Source of the DNA: an uncultured Bacillota bacterium
GTDB lineage: Bacteria; Bacillota; Clostridia; Peptostreptococcales; Anaerovoracaceae
DNA: 16,299 bases
Reading direction: 5' to 3'
Assembly: GCA_958448635.1 (NCBI GenBank)
Contig: CAUDEQ010000045.1
Span: 1-16,299, forward strand
In this document: positions 1 through 6,397 of the stretch, in pieces
Layout: each line of letters opens with the position of its first letter
Numbering within the stretch: the stretch's first letter is position 1
Notes under the pieces: model-generated
The model's input: only the letters and a program-made list of their open reading frames with translations
Told to the model about the DNA's origin: nothing
Databases searched by the model: none
Program-made: the position numbers and the translations under genes

Positions 1-130
1 ATACGGCCTTTTTCTTTTTTACGAATCTGGTCTCACATCATTGACTAATGTACAGAGTAAATGTGAAGCATACCCGTCAGCTGCCGCCTTTACATAAATC
101 AATGCATAAGATGCGCACCTTCTATTCTAT

Positions 131-204
131 TATGCCCCTGCTATGCTTATGCGCCTGTTATGCTTATGCGCCTGCTATGCTCCTGCGCCTTTATGCCCCT
201 GCAC
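131..204. repeat. Degenerate tandem repeat (about 17-bp unit)
   Basis: Two nearly identical 17-bp units (142-158 and 159-175, TATGCTTATGCGCCTGY) differ only in the last base. They are flanked by shortened or degenerate copies at 131-141, 176-191 and 192-204, which keep the TATGC and CCTG blocks. This is a small minisatellite-like array in non-coding DNA about 30 bp before the aconitase promoter. I see no dyad symmetry that would suggest a protein-binding array, and no function can be assigned. Confidence 0.75.
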
Positions 205-232
205 TTAATATTAAAAAAATCCAAGATATCCA

Positions 233-261
233 TTGACCATCGAGAAATGGAATTGTATAAT
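233..261 (+). promoter_or_regulatory. Sigma-A-type promoter of the acn-icd-gntR operon
   Basis: TTGACC at 233-238 is separated by exactly 17 bp from a perfect TATAAT at 256-261. This is close to the housekeeping sigma consensus (TTGACA-17-TATAAT). Transcription would start near 268, leaving a leader of roughly 40 nt to the aconitase start at 306. The predicted start lies inside the inverted repeat at 261-278, so the promoter looks built to be repressed. Confidence 0.75.
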
Positions 262-278
262 TGTATACAGAAATACAA
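261..278. promoter_or_regulatory. Putative operator overlapping the acn transcription start
   Basis: TTGTAT (261-266) and ATACAA (273-278) form a perfect 6-bp inverted repeat with a 6-bp spacer; a further TTGTAT occurs at 254-259. TTGTATAC-like palindromes are typical targets of GntR/FCD regulators, and this operon encodes such a regulator as its third gene. The site covers the end of the -10 box and the expected start point, so binding would block RNA polymerase. The pairing with the 3467 regulator is inference. Confidence 0.55.
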
Positions 279-305
279 TCCTATATATACAAGGAGGCAA
301 TACAA

Positions 306-2228
306 ATGGGAAAAACATTAGCTTATAAGATTTTGGAAAATCATCTTGTTGAGGGAAATCTTTCTCCGGGAGAAGAGATAACCATCAAAATAGATCAGAC
401 GCTTACTCAGGATTCCACGGGAACCATGGTATACCTGCAGCTGGAGGCCATGGAGGTGGACAAGGTAAAGACTGAGCTTTCCGTGGCATACATAGACCAC
501 AATACTCTGCAGACAGGCTTTGAGAATGCAGACGACCATGAATTCATAAAGAGCGTGGCAAAGAGACACGGCGTGCTTTTCAGTAAGCCGGGCAACGGAA
601 TATGCCACCAGCTCCACCTTGAGAATTACGGTAAGCCGGGTAAGACTCTGCTGGGCTCAGACAGCCATACGCCTACAGGAGGCGGACTGGGAATGATTGC
701 CATCGGCGCCGGTGGTCTTGATGTTGCCGTAGCCATGGCAAAGGGCGTTTACAGTCTGACTGCTCCTAAGGTTGTAAAGGTACAGCTCAACGGTAGCCTC
801 AGACCATGGGTATCCGCCAAGGATGTTATCCTCTATGTGCTGCAGCAGCTGACTGTAAAGGGCGGCGTAGGCAAGATCATAGAGTACACCGGCGAGGGAG
901 TTGCCAGCCTCAGCGTTACCGACAGAGCCACCATAACCAACATGGGAGCAGAGCTGGGAGCCACCACGTCAGTATTTCCAAGTGATGAAAACACCCTGGA
1001 ATACCTTAAAGCACAGGGAAGAGAGGACGCATACACGCCTATGGCGGCAGATCCTGATGCTGTCTACGACGAGGAGCTCATCGTGGATCTGGACAAGCTG
1101 ACTCCGCTGGCAGCAATGCCTCACAGCCCTGACAACGTGGACGCCGTTTCCAACATCGGCAAGATAAAGGTAGACCAGGTTGCCATCGGAAGCTGCACCA
1201 ACTCATCGTATACAGATCTTATGAAGGTTGCCGCCATACTGAAGGGCAAGAAGGTACACCCGGATGTCAGCCTCGTTATATCGCCGGGTTCCAGCAGGAT
1301 AATGGCTAAGATGGCTGAAAACGGTGCGTTGGCAGACATAATAAACGCAGGTGCGAGAGTCATCGAAAACGCATGCGGTCCGTGCATTGGCATGGGACAG
1401 TCACCTAGGTCGGGAGCGGTATCCCTGAGAACCTTCAACAGAAACTTCAAGGGAAGAAGCGGAACTCTCGATGCAGACGTATATCTGGTAAGCCCTGAAA
1501 CGGCTGCCATATCAGCCATCACAGGCGTGCTGACTGACGGTATGGAAAGCGGCGAGGCTCTGCCTGCCATCGAGGCTGTGGACTTTGAAATAAACGATAA
1601 CTTCGTCGTATATCCTACAGGCTGCGACAAGTGCAATACTGAGGTTGCCATGGGACCTAACATCAAGCCTTTCCCTAGAAACACTGCGCTGCCTGAAGCT
1701 GTGGAGGCTACAGTTGTGCTTCATGCGGGAGACAACATCACCACGGACGACATCATGCCGTCGGATTCAAGACTTCTGCCTTACAGATCAAATATACCGC
1801 ATCTTTCCAACTACTGCTTCGAGAAGATCGATTCAGGCTTTTCCGCAAGATGCAAGGAGGCAGGAAGCTGTGTGATAATAGGAGGAGACAACTACGGTCA
1901 GGGAAGCAGCCGTGAGCATGCGGCGCTGGCTCCGCTGTACCTGGGAGTCAAGTTCGTGGTTGCCAAGTCCTTTGCGAGAATTCACAGATCGAACCTCATC
2001 AACAGCGGAATACTGCCGCTGGTATTCGCAGATCCTGCAGACTACGACGATTTCAAGCTGGGAGACGTGCTGGTGATAGAAAATGCGCCTGAGCAGGTGA
2101 AGGCTGAGACGATAATCGTTAAAAACAAGGCGACGGGAAAAGAGTATGCGACAAAGCCTAATTTCTCCGAGCTGGAGATCAACATGATCCTGAAGGGCGG
2201 AAAGATCAACGCCATAAAAGAGGGCTGA
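306..2228 (+). CDS. acn: Aconitate hydratase (aconitase)
   Basis: Interconverts citrate and isocitrate through cis-aconitate using a [4Fe-4S] cluster in the cytoplasm. The protein has 640 residues, matching the short aconitase group common in Clostridia rather than the roughly 900-residue AcnA. Visible features are the early substrate region with GSDSHTPTGGGLG (117-129), the three cluster cysteines C297 (GSCTNSS) and C357/C360 (CGPC), and the C-terminal swivel domain with DNYGQGSSREHAA (528-540) and the SFARIHRSN stretch after it. A further CxxC pair (C440, C443) lies in the linker before the swivel domain; I do not know its role. I chose ATG 306 because AAGGAGG (291-297) sits 8 nt before it; the in-frame TTG 45 bases upstream lies in the promoter. 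First gene of an operon with icd and a GntR regulator. Confidence 0.95.
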   Translation: MGKTLAYKILENHLVEGNLSPGEEITIKIDQTLTQDSTGTMVYLQLEAMEVDKVKTELSVAYIDHNTLQTGFENADDHEFIKSVAKRHGVLFSKPGNGICHQLHLENYGKPGKTLLGSDSHTPTGGGLGMIAIGAGGLDVAVAMAKGVYSLTAPKVVKVQLNGSLRPWVSAKDVILYVLQQLTVKGGVGKIIEYTGEGVASLSVTDRATITNMGAELGATTSVFPSDENTLEYLKAQGREDAYTPMAADPDAVYDEELIVDLDKLTPLAAMPHSPDNVDAVSNIGKIKVDQVAIGSCTNSSYTDLMKVAAILKGKKVHPDVSLVISPGSSRIMAKMAENGALADIINAGARVIENACGPCIGMGQSPRSGAVSLRTFNRNFKGRSGTLDADVYLVSPETAAISAITGVLTDGMESGEALPAIEAVDFEINDNFVVYPTGCDKCNTEVAMGPNIKPFPRNTALPEAVEATVVLHAGDNITTDDIMPSDSRLLPYRSNIPHLSNYCFEKIDSGFSARCKEAGSCVIIGGDNYGQGSSREHAALAPLYLGVKFVVAKSFARIHRSNLINSGILPLVFADPADYDDFKLGDVLVIENAPEQVKAETIIVKNKATGKEYATKPNFSELEINMILKGGKINAIKEG

Positions 2229-2271
2229 GCTGCGGAGCAGGACAGCCTGAAATGAAGATGCAGACAGCATC

Positions 2272-2294
2272 GCAAGGGGCAGACTGCTCTTTGC
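2272..2294 (+). other. Hairpin in the acn-icd spacer
   Basis: In the 99-bp gap between acn and icd, GCAAGGGGC (2272-2280) can pair with GCTCTTTGC (2286-2294) over nine pairs, two of them G-U, around a 5-nt loop. No T-run follows, so it is not an intrinsic terminator. It could separate or stabilise the two cistrons' messages. Its role is inference only. Confidence 0.35.
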
Positions 2295-2327
2295 ATATCA
2301 AAGCGTATAATGATAAAGGAGAATCAT

Positions 2328-3455
2328 ATGACATATAACGAGCATTTTGCGAAAATAGTCCAGGAGCAGCTTGAGCGTGTGGAAAGGCTCAAGGCTTCCT
2401 CTGAAATGACTGATTTCGCAGCAAAGGAAAAGATAATCATCGGATTAATCGACGGAGACGGAATCGGCCCCATCATAATGGATTCATGCCGCAGCATACT
2501 GGAAAAGCTGCTGGCTGACGAGATCGCCTCCGGCAGGATAGAGCTGAGAAAGATAGAAGGCCTCACCATAGAAAACCGTATAGCCAGAATGGAGACGGTT
2601 CCTTCCGATGTGCTGGCTGAAATAAAGGAGTGCGATCTGCTGCTCAAGGGCCCGACTACGACTCCGGGCAAGGGAGACGGACTTCCCAACATAGAGAGCG
2701 CCAACGTGACATTGAGACGTGAGCTGGATCTTTTCGCCAACGTGCGACCTGTGGTGATTCCTGAGAAGAACATAGACTGGATATTTTACAGGGAAAATAC
2801 CGAGGGCGAGTATGCGCTGGGCAGCAAGGGCGTGGACATCAACGATGATATTTCCATGGACTTCAAGGTTACTACAACCATTGGCACCAAGAGACTTGCC
2901 AGGGCAGCCTTTGAATACGCCAAAAACAACGGAAACAAGAACGTATCCATCGTGACCAAGGCGAACATCATGAAGAAGACCGACGGTAAATTCCTCAGCC
3001 TTTGTCAGGAGGTGGCTGCAGATTATCCGGGGATCAAGGTGGACGACTGGTATGTGGATATCATGGCGGCAAATCTTGTGAACGATCAGATCAATAGCAA
3101 TTTCAACGTGGTGATACTGCCTAACCTCTACGGCGACATCATAACCGATGAGGCTGCACAGCTGCAGGGCGGCGTGGGAACTGCAGGCAGCGCAAATATA
3201 GGCGGCAGGTACGCCATGTTCGAGGCGATCCACGGATCGGCTCCAAGAATGGTGGAGGACGGCATCGCCGAATACGCCAATCCTGCCAGCATAAACAGAG
3301 CTGCGGTAATGATGCTGAGACACATAGGCTTTACAGACAAGGCTCTCGTGCTGGAAAAGGCTCTGGACGAGGCCCAGGCTGCGCTGGATATGCCGGGCGA
3401 CGGCACGGGAAACACCGCTGCCGATTTTACGGAATTCATGCTTAAAAGGATTTAA
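2328..3455 (+). CDS. icd: Isocitrate dehydrogenase (isocitrate/isopropylmalate dehydrogenase family)
   Basis: Oxidatively decarboxylates isocitrate to 2-oxoglutarate, the step after aconitase, probably feeding glutamate synthesis. The 375-residue protein has the nucleotide start motif LIDGDGIGP (40-48). The isocitrate-binding loop S124-x-N126-x3-R130 with R140 is the IDH pattern, not that of isopropylmalate dehydrogenase. It also has the catalytic tyrosine in RENTEGEY (155-162), lysine K211 (VTKAN), the metal-binding aspartates D270/D274 (NLYGDIITD) and the adenine loop HGSAP (302-306). The residues after HGSAP are R-M, which match neither the usual NAD (D-I) nor the usual NADP (K-Y) pair, so cofactor choice is open. 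ATG 2328 has AAAGGAG (2315-2321) just upstream; the in-frame ATG at 2310 has no ribosome site. Followed 11 bp later by the GntR regulator. Confidence 0.92.
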   Translation: MTYNEHFAKIVQEQLERVERLKASSEMTDFAAKEKIIIGLIDGDGIGPIIMDSCRSILEKLLADEIASGRIELRKIEGLTIENRIARMETVPSDVLAEIKECDLLLKGPTTTPGKGDGLPNIESANVTLRRELDLFANVRPVVIPEKNIDWIFYRENTEGEYALGSKGVDINDDISMDFKVTTTIGTKRLARAAFEYAKNNGNKNVSIVTKANIMKKTDGKFLSLCQEVAADYPGIKVDDWYVDIMAANLVNDQINSNFNVVILPNLYGDIITDEAAQLQGGVGTAGSANIGGRYAMFEAIHGSAPRMVEDGIAEYANPASINRAAVMMLRHIGFTDKALVLEKALDEAQAALDMPGDGTGNTAADFTEFMLKRI

Positions 3456-3466
3456 CAGGTGAGAAA

Positions 3467-4129
3467 ATGGTACTTTATAAGTTTTCCGACGACATGGAAA
3501 TAAATAATGCGCCGCTTTACAATAGCCTGCTGGGAAAGCTGCAGAAGGATATCCTCACCGGGAAGCTGAAGCCCGGAGAAAAGCTGACTGAACAGAATCT
3601 CTGCCGGCTTTACGGTGTGAGCCGTACTCCTGTCAGGGAGGCACTGCGGCAGCTGGAGGCAGACGGTCTTGTGGAGAACATCTTAAACCGCGGAGCCTTC
3701 GTCATCGGCATGACGGAGCAGGACTACGAGGACATGTTCGAGCTGAGAAAGGTCTATGAGATACAGGCGGTGAAATGGGCCATAGAGAGGATCAGCGAGG
3801 AGGAAATGGATAAGCTGGAGGAGACCTTCGAGTTCATGGAGTTCTATACGCTGAGAAACGATATAGAGAAGATGCTCACCATCAACACCGGCTTCCATCA
3901 GGTGATATACGAGGCGGCCCACAACAGGATGCTGCTGAAGATGCTGTCATCGTATCAGAGCTTCCTCAAATACAAGGGGATAGAATCCGTGTACAGCGAC
4001 GATTATCTGACGACGGTGCTGGAGGAGCATAGAGCCATATTCAAGGCCTTTAAGGATAAGGACGCCAAGGCCGGCGCTCTTGCCATGGAGGTGCATATAA
4101 ACAGAGCCAAGGAGAGAAGATGCGGCTGA
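3467..4129 (+). CDS. GntR-family transcriptional regulator with FCD ligand domain
   Basis: A 220-residue DNA-binding protein. The N-terminal winged helix (about 16-82) contains the GntR signature GEKLTEQNLCRLYGVSRTPVREAL. The C-terminal all-helical FCD domain (about 87-215) keeps the metal/ligand positions N140-x3-H144 (NTGFH), H188 (EEHRAIF) and H210 (EVHINRA), typical of the VanR/FadR-type subgroup that senses small carboxylic acids. It is the last gene of the acn-icd operon. A ligand such as citrate or isocitrate and autoregulation through the inverted repeat at 261-278 are plausible but inferred. Start ATG 3467 has a weak GGTGAG-like site; the in-frame ATG at 3494 has none. Confidence 0.88.
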   Translation: MVLYKFSDDMEINNAPLYNSLLGKLQKDILTGKLKPGEKLTEQNLCRLYGVSRTPVREALRQLEADGLVENILNRGAFVIGMTEQDYEDMFELRKVYEIQAVKWAIERISEEEMDKLEETFEFMEFYTLRNDIEKMLTINTGFHQVIYEAAHNRMLLKMLSSYQSFLKYKGIESVYSDDYLTTVLEEHRAIFKAFKDKDAKAGALAMEVHINRAKERRCG

Positions 4130-4160
4130 CGGCTCCGGGCTGAGAGGCCCGCTCATATAC

Positions 4161-4260
4161 AAAAAAATAATCCTTCGGAAGCATACCGACCTCCCTAAGT
4201 TGGATTTTGTGGTTCAACTTTTGTGGGTTAGCGCAAAGCTTTTCCGGAGGATTTTTATTT
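4161..4260. terminator. Large bidirectional terminator-like structure between convergent genes
   Basis: AATCCTTCGGAAGC (4169-4182) pairs with 4238-4253 (GC, a TT bulge, then TTCCGGAGGATT) over about 14 pairs with one G-U. A-rich sequence (4161-4168) lies on the left and T-rich sequence (4252-4260) on the right, so both strands have a T-run after the stem. The enclosed 55 nt contain their own hairpin, AAGTTG (4197-4202) with CAACTT (4215-4220). It lies between the GntR stop (4129) and the stop of the minus-strand membrane gene (4255), a suitable place for a shared terminator. The large internal loop is unusual, and the unit could also be a small inverted-repeat element. Confidence 0.5.
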
Positions 4261-4776
4261 GACGTCACCTGCATCGGGGAGCTTTTTCAGCACATTCCAT
4301 GCCAGTATGCCGATGACGGCTCCCGTGATAACTCCCGATATGACAAGCACAGGGAAGTAGATGAAAACCTTGATGTTGGAAATCAGAAAGGCTGCGACCA
4401 GGATCTGACCGAGATTGTGGGCGACGCCGCCTGCCATGGAAACACCCACCACGGAGAATATTCCTGTCTTCTTCAGCACCGCCATGACCAGGAAGCTGAT
4501 GATGGCGCCTGCCAGCGAGTACAATGCGCCGAACAGGCCGTTGAACAGAAGTCCGGCTATCAGGACTCTGACGATGTTGACGGTGATGGCGTAGCCTGCT
4601 CCAAGGTAGTACAGGGCGATGATGACCACGATGTTGGCAATGCCCAGCTTGATGCCGGGAATGCCTGCGTTGAAGGGAATCAGCACCTCGATATATGAGA
4701 ATATGAGCGCCAGAGCAGCCATCAGCGCTGCGATGGTGATTTTTTTCGTTTCGATATGATTCTTATGATTGTTCAT
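4255..4776 (-). CDS. Gx transporter family / EetB-like integral membrane protein
   Basis: A 173-residue, very hydrophobic protein with about five or six membrane segments rich in glycine and alanine. It matches the family annotated as Gx transporter or heptaprenyl diphosphate synthase component I (ALALIFSYIEVLIPF...GIKLGIANIVVI...GALYSLAGAIIS). That family includes EetB of the Listeria extracellular electron transfer locus, and its fold resembles small S-component transporters. It lies downstream of an EetA-like gene and near apbE, which supports a flavin or quinone electron-transfer role, though substrate and reaction are unknown. ATG 4776 gives the usual short polar N terminus (MNNHKNHIETKK) but has no ribosome site. 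An in-frame ATG at 4833 has a weak AAGG and adds 19 residues, so the start is uncertain. A TACAAT just before 4776 could also give a nearly leaderless message. Confidence 0.8.
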   Translation of the reverse strand: MNNHKNHIETKKITIAALMAALALIFSYIEVLIPFNAGIPGIKLGIANIVVIIALYYLGAGYAITVNIVRVLIAGLLFNGLFGALYSLAGAIISFLVMAVLKKTGIFSVVGVSMAGGVAHNLGQILVAAFLISNIKVFIYFPVLVISGVITGAVIGILAWNVLKKLPDAGDVK

Positions 4777-4908
4777 GGGGATATTGTAACATAAACGAAG
4801 TGAGACTGAAACAATATATCTCATGCGCCGCATTGAGCCTTATGACGAGAGCTGTGATCCATGACGATGACGTTAACGTAGCCTGCCGGAAATATCGGAG
4901 CGTCAGTC

Positions 4909-5271
4909 CTATTGTGACAGGACATCGTACCGGCTGTCGTCTCCGCTGATCTCCAGCACCACCTTGTTTGGCAGGCAGATGATGGATTCGCCTGACAGCG
5001 ATATGTCTCCCTGATGGACGCAGTCCTGGCCGTGGCAATCGGAAAAACTCATTGAAACGATGCCGTCTTTTATGGTAACCTTATTCATATGAGAATCCCG
5101 GCGCACAGTTATTTCCCTGTCTTCGGCCAGGGGGTAGGAGCCGAAGCGCTCACCGTCGCAGGTGATGATGAGCCGGCTGCCGGCGTCATGCCCCAAGGAC
5201 AGTATATATGACATGGCAAGACCGATGATGATGAGCCCTGCCGCCAGGATTATATCTGCTTTCTTGATCAT
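4909..5271 (-). CDS. NusG domain II-containing, membrane-anchored protein (EetA-like)
   Basis: A 120-residue protein with one N-terminal membrane segment (about 7-26) and an exported domain. It carries the family's cysteine pattern: C79 and C84 (DCHGQDC), then C99 (IICLPNKVVLEI). This family is annotated as NusG domain II and includes EetA from Listeria, which acts with EetB in flavin-based extracellular electron transfer. It is unrelated in function to transcription factor NusG. It precedes the EetB-like gene on the same strand with a gap of about 130 bp. ATG 5271 is preceded by GGAGG 11 nt upstream, which is the other half of the palindrome serving apbE. The cysteines could bind metal or form a disulfide; this is not decidable from sequence. 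Confidence 0.85.
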   Translation of the reverse strand: MIKKADIILAAGLIIIGLAMSYILSLGHDAGSRLIITCDGERFGSYPLAEDREITVRRDSHMNKVTIKDGIVSMSFSDCHGQDCVHQGDISLSGESIICLPNKVVLEISGDDSRYDVLSQ

Positions 5272-5282
5272 TAACTATTCAA

Positions 5283-5292
5283 CCTCCGGAGG
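5283..5292. promoter_or_regulatory. Palindromic ribosome-binding sequence shared by divergent genes
   Basis: CCTCCGGAGG is a perfect 10-bp palindrome. Read on the plus strand, its GGAGG half (5288-5292) sits 8 nt before the apbE ATG (5301). Read on the minus strand, the GGAGG half (5287-5283) sits 11 nt before the EetA-like ATG (5271). The whole intergenic space is 29 bp, too short for two separate promoters, so promoters must lie inside the neighbouring gene and the 5' ends of the two transcripts should overlap. Confidence 0.7.
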
Positions 5293-5300
5293 AAGATGAT

Positions 5301-6368
5301 ATGAAAACCGCCAGTAATAACGGTAATCCGCAAGTGAAGAAATCCGCCGTGAAGCTGCTGATGATGACAGCTCTCATGGCTTTTATCATTATATCATATA
5401 CAGGCTGCGGTGACGATACTCCCGTATCGAAATCGGAATTTTGTCTGGACACCTCATGCGAGATAAGAATATACGACGATATGGATGAAGCTGAAGCCGA
5501 GGCGCTTCTGGACGAAGCCTTTGACCTTATACGAAGCCATGAAGCTGTTTTAAGCAAGACCGTAGAGGACAGCGACGTATCGAAGATAAACGATGCCGCA
5601 GGGCAGTGGGCGGAGGTGTCGGAGGAGACCGTCGAGGTAATACGAATGGCCCATGAGATATCCTCCATGTCATCGGGAGCCTTTGACATAACGGTGGGAG
5701 AAATCACAGGAATGTGGGATTTCAAAAGCGAAAAACCGAAGGTGCCTCCTGCAGCGGATATAGAGGCGGCGCTGCCACATGTGGGATATGAGAAAATAGA
5801 TGTGCAGGGAGAAAGCGTCAGGCTTGAGGACCCTGACATGCACATAGATCTGGGAGGTATTGCAAAGGGCTACATCGCCGACAGAGTCTGCGATTTTTTT
5901 GGAGACAGGGGCGTTGAAAGCGCCGTGGTGAACCTGGGAGGCAACGTTGCCGTCATAGGTGAAAAGGATGGCGGAGAGCCATGGGTGATAGGTATAGAAA
6001 GACCTTTTGCAGACAGAAAAGAGATGGTGGGCACGATTCAGGCCAGAGATGCGACTGTAGTCACATCGGGAATATACGAAAGGAATTTCAGCCTGGATGG
6101 AAGGATATATCATCATATACTGAATCCGGCAACGGGATATCCTGCTGAAACAGATCTGGATGCAGTTACCATTACGGCAAAGCGAGGCAATTCAGGCTTT
6201 TGCGATGCAGTATCCACGGCATGTCTGGTGCTGGGCAGGGACAGAGCGATGGAGCTTGTCGCTGCACTGCAGGAAAAGTACGGCGATAAGGGCATAGAGG
6301 CGGCATTTATTGACAATAACGGCGATATAGTGCAAACTGATGGTATGGATATCGATTTTTCGGAGTAA
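5301..6368 (+). CDS. apbE: FAD:protein FMN transferase, lipoprotein
   Basis: Moves FMN from FAD onto a threonine or serine of exported redox proteins, with Mg2+, outside the membrane. The 355-residue protein starts with a signal peptide (positive 13-18, hydrophobic 19-32) ending in a lipobox-like SYTG-C36, so it is probably lipid-anchored. Family motifs appear in order: DTSCEIRIYDD (50-60), SSGAFDITVG (124-133), HIDLGGIAKGYIADR (181-195), NLGGN (211-215), VVTSGIYER (253-261), YHHILNPATGYP (270-281) and DAVSTACLVLG (302-312) with the metal-binding D302/T306. No FMN-accepting protein (FMN-bind domain) is visible in the window, so its substrate is encoded elsewhere. It is divergent from the EetA/EetB-like pair. 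ATG 5301 has a good GGAGG. Confidence 0.95.
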   Translation: MKTASNNGNPQVKKSAVKLLMMTALMAFIIISYTGCGDDTPVSKSEFCLDTSCEIRIYDDMDEAEAEALLDEAFDLIRSHEAVLSKTVEDSDVSKINDAAGQWAEVSEETVEVIRMAHEISSMSSGAFDITVGEITGMWDFKSEKPKVPPAADIEAALPHVGYEKIDVQGESVRLEDPDMHIDLGGIAKGYIADRVCDFFGDRGVESAVVNLGGNVAVIGEKDGGEPWVIGIERPFADRKEMVGTIQARDATVVTSGIYERNFSLDGRIYHHILNPATGYPAETDLDAVTITAKRGNSGFCDAVSTACLVLGRDRAMELVAALQEKYGDKGIEAAFIDNNGDIVQTDGMDIDFSE

Positions 6369-6379
6369 GGCTCCGAAAA
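6357..6379 (+). other. Hairpin around the apbE stop codon
   Basis: TTTTCGGAG (6357-6365) and CTCCGAAAA (6371-6379) are perfect 9-bp complements, with the apbE TAA stop (6366-6368) in the 5-nt loop. No T-run follows, so it should not terminate transcription into the glycosyltransferase gene starting at 6398. It may affect message stability or translation of the next gene; that is inference. Confidence 0.4.
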
Positions 6380-6397
6380 CATTCAGGGGAAGGTGAA

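Larger units (their letters stand above)
1..305. other. Upstream non-coding region of the aconitase operon
   Basis: I see no supported gene in the first 305 bases. A 62-codon open frame (48-236) has no ribosome-binding site and its middle is translated from a tandem repeat, so I do not call it. The T-rich start (about 10-20) may be the tail of a terminator of an upstream gene, but no stem is visible in the window. The useful content is the tandem repeat at 131-204, the promoter at 233-261, the inverted repeat at 261-278 and the ribosome site just before 306. Confidence 0.6.

Noticed and set aside
48..236. Small open frame upstream of aconitase
   Set aside because: No ribosome-binding site, and its middle is the translation of the tandem repeat (repeated CYAYAPAM-like residues); no family resemblance.
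2306..2311. TATAAT before icd as an internal promoter
   Set aside because: No -35 match at 16-18 bp (ACTGCT at 2283-2288), and the start would fall in the icd ribosome site.
2484..3323. 279-codon minus-strand open frame over icd
   Set aside because: Shadow of the isocitrate dehydrogenase gene; no domain or ribosome site.
4136..4151. CGGGC/GCCCG hairpin just after the GntR stop as a terminator
   Set aside because: Only five pairs and followed by CTCATATAC instead of T's; the larger structure at 4161-4260 is the better candidate.
4207..4698. Long plus-strand open frame opposite the EetB-like gene
   Set aside because: Antisense shadow: its composition (many D, Q, H) mirrors the hydrophobic codons of the minus-strand membrane protein, and no ribosome site is seen.
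4777..4908. Possible small gene between the EetB-like and EetA-like genes
   Set aside because: No open frame with a ribosome site; only the optional 19-residue extension of the EetB-like protein from ATG 4833.
4909..5271. Reading the NusG-domain protein as transcription factor NusG
   Set aside because: It has an N-terminal membrane anchor and exported cysteine motif and lacks the NusG N-terminal domain.
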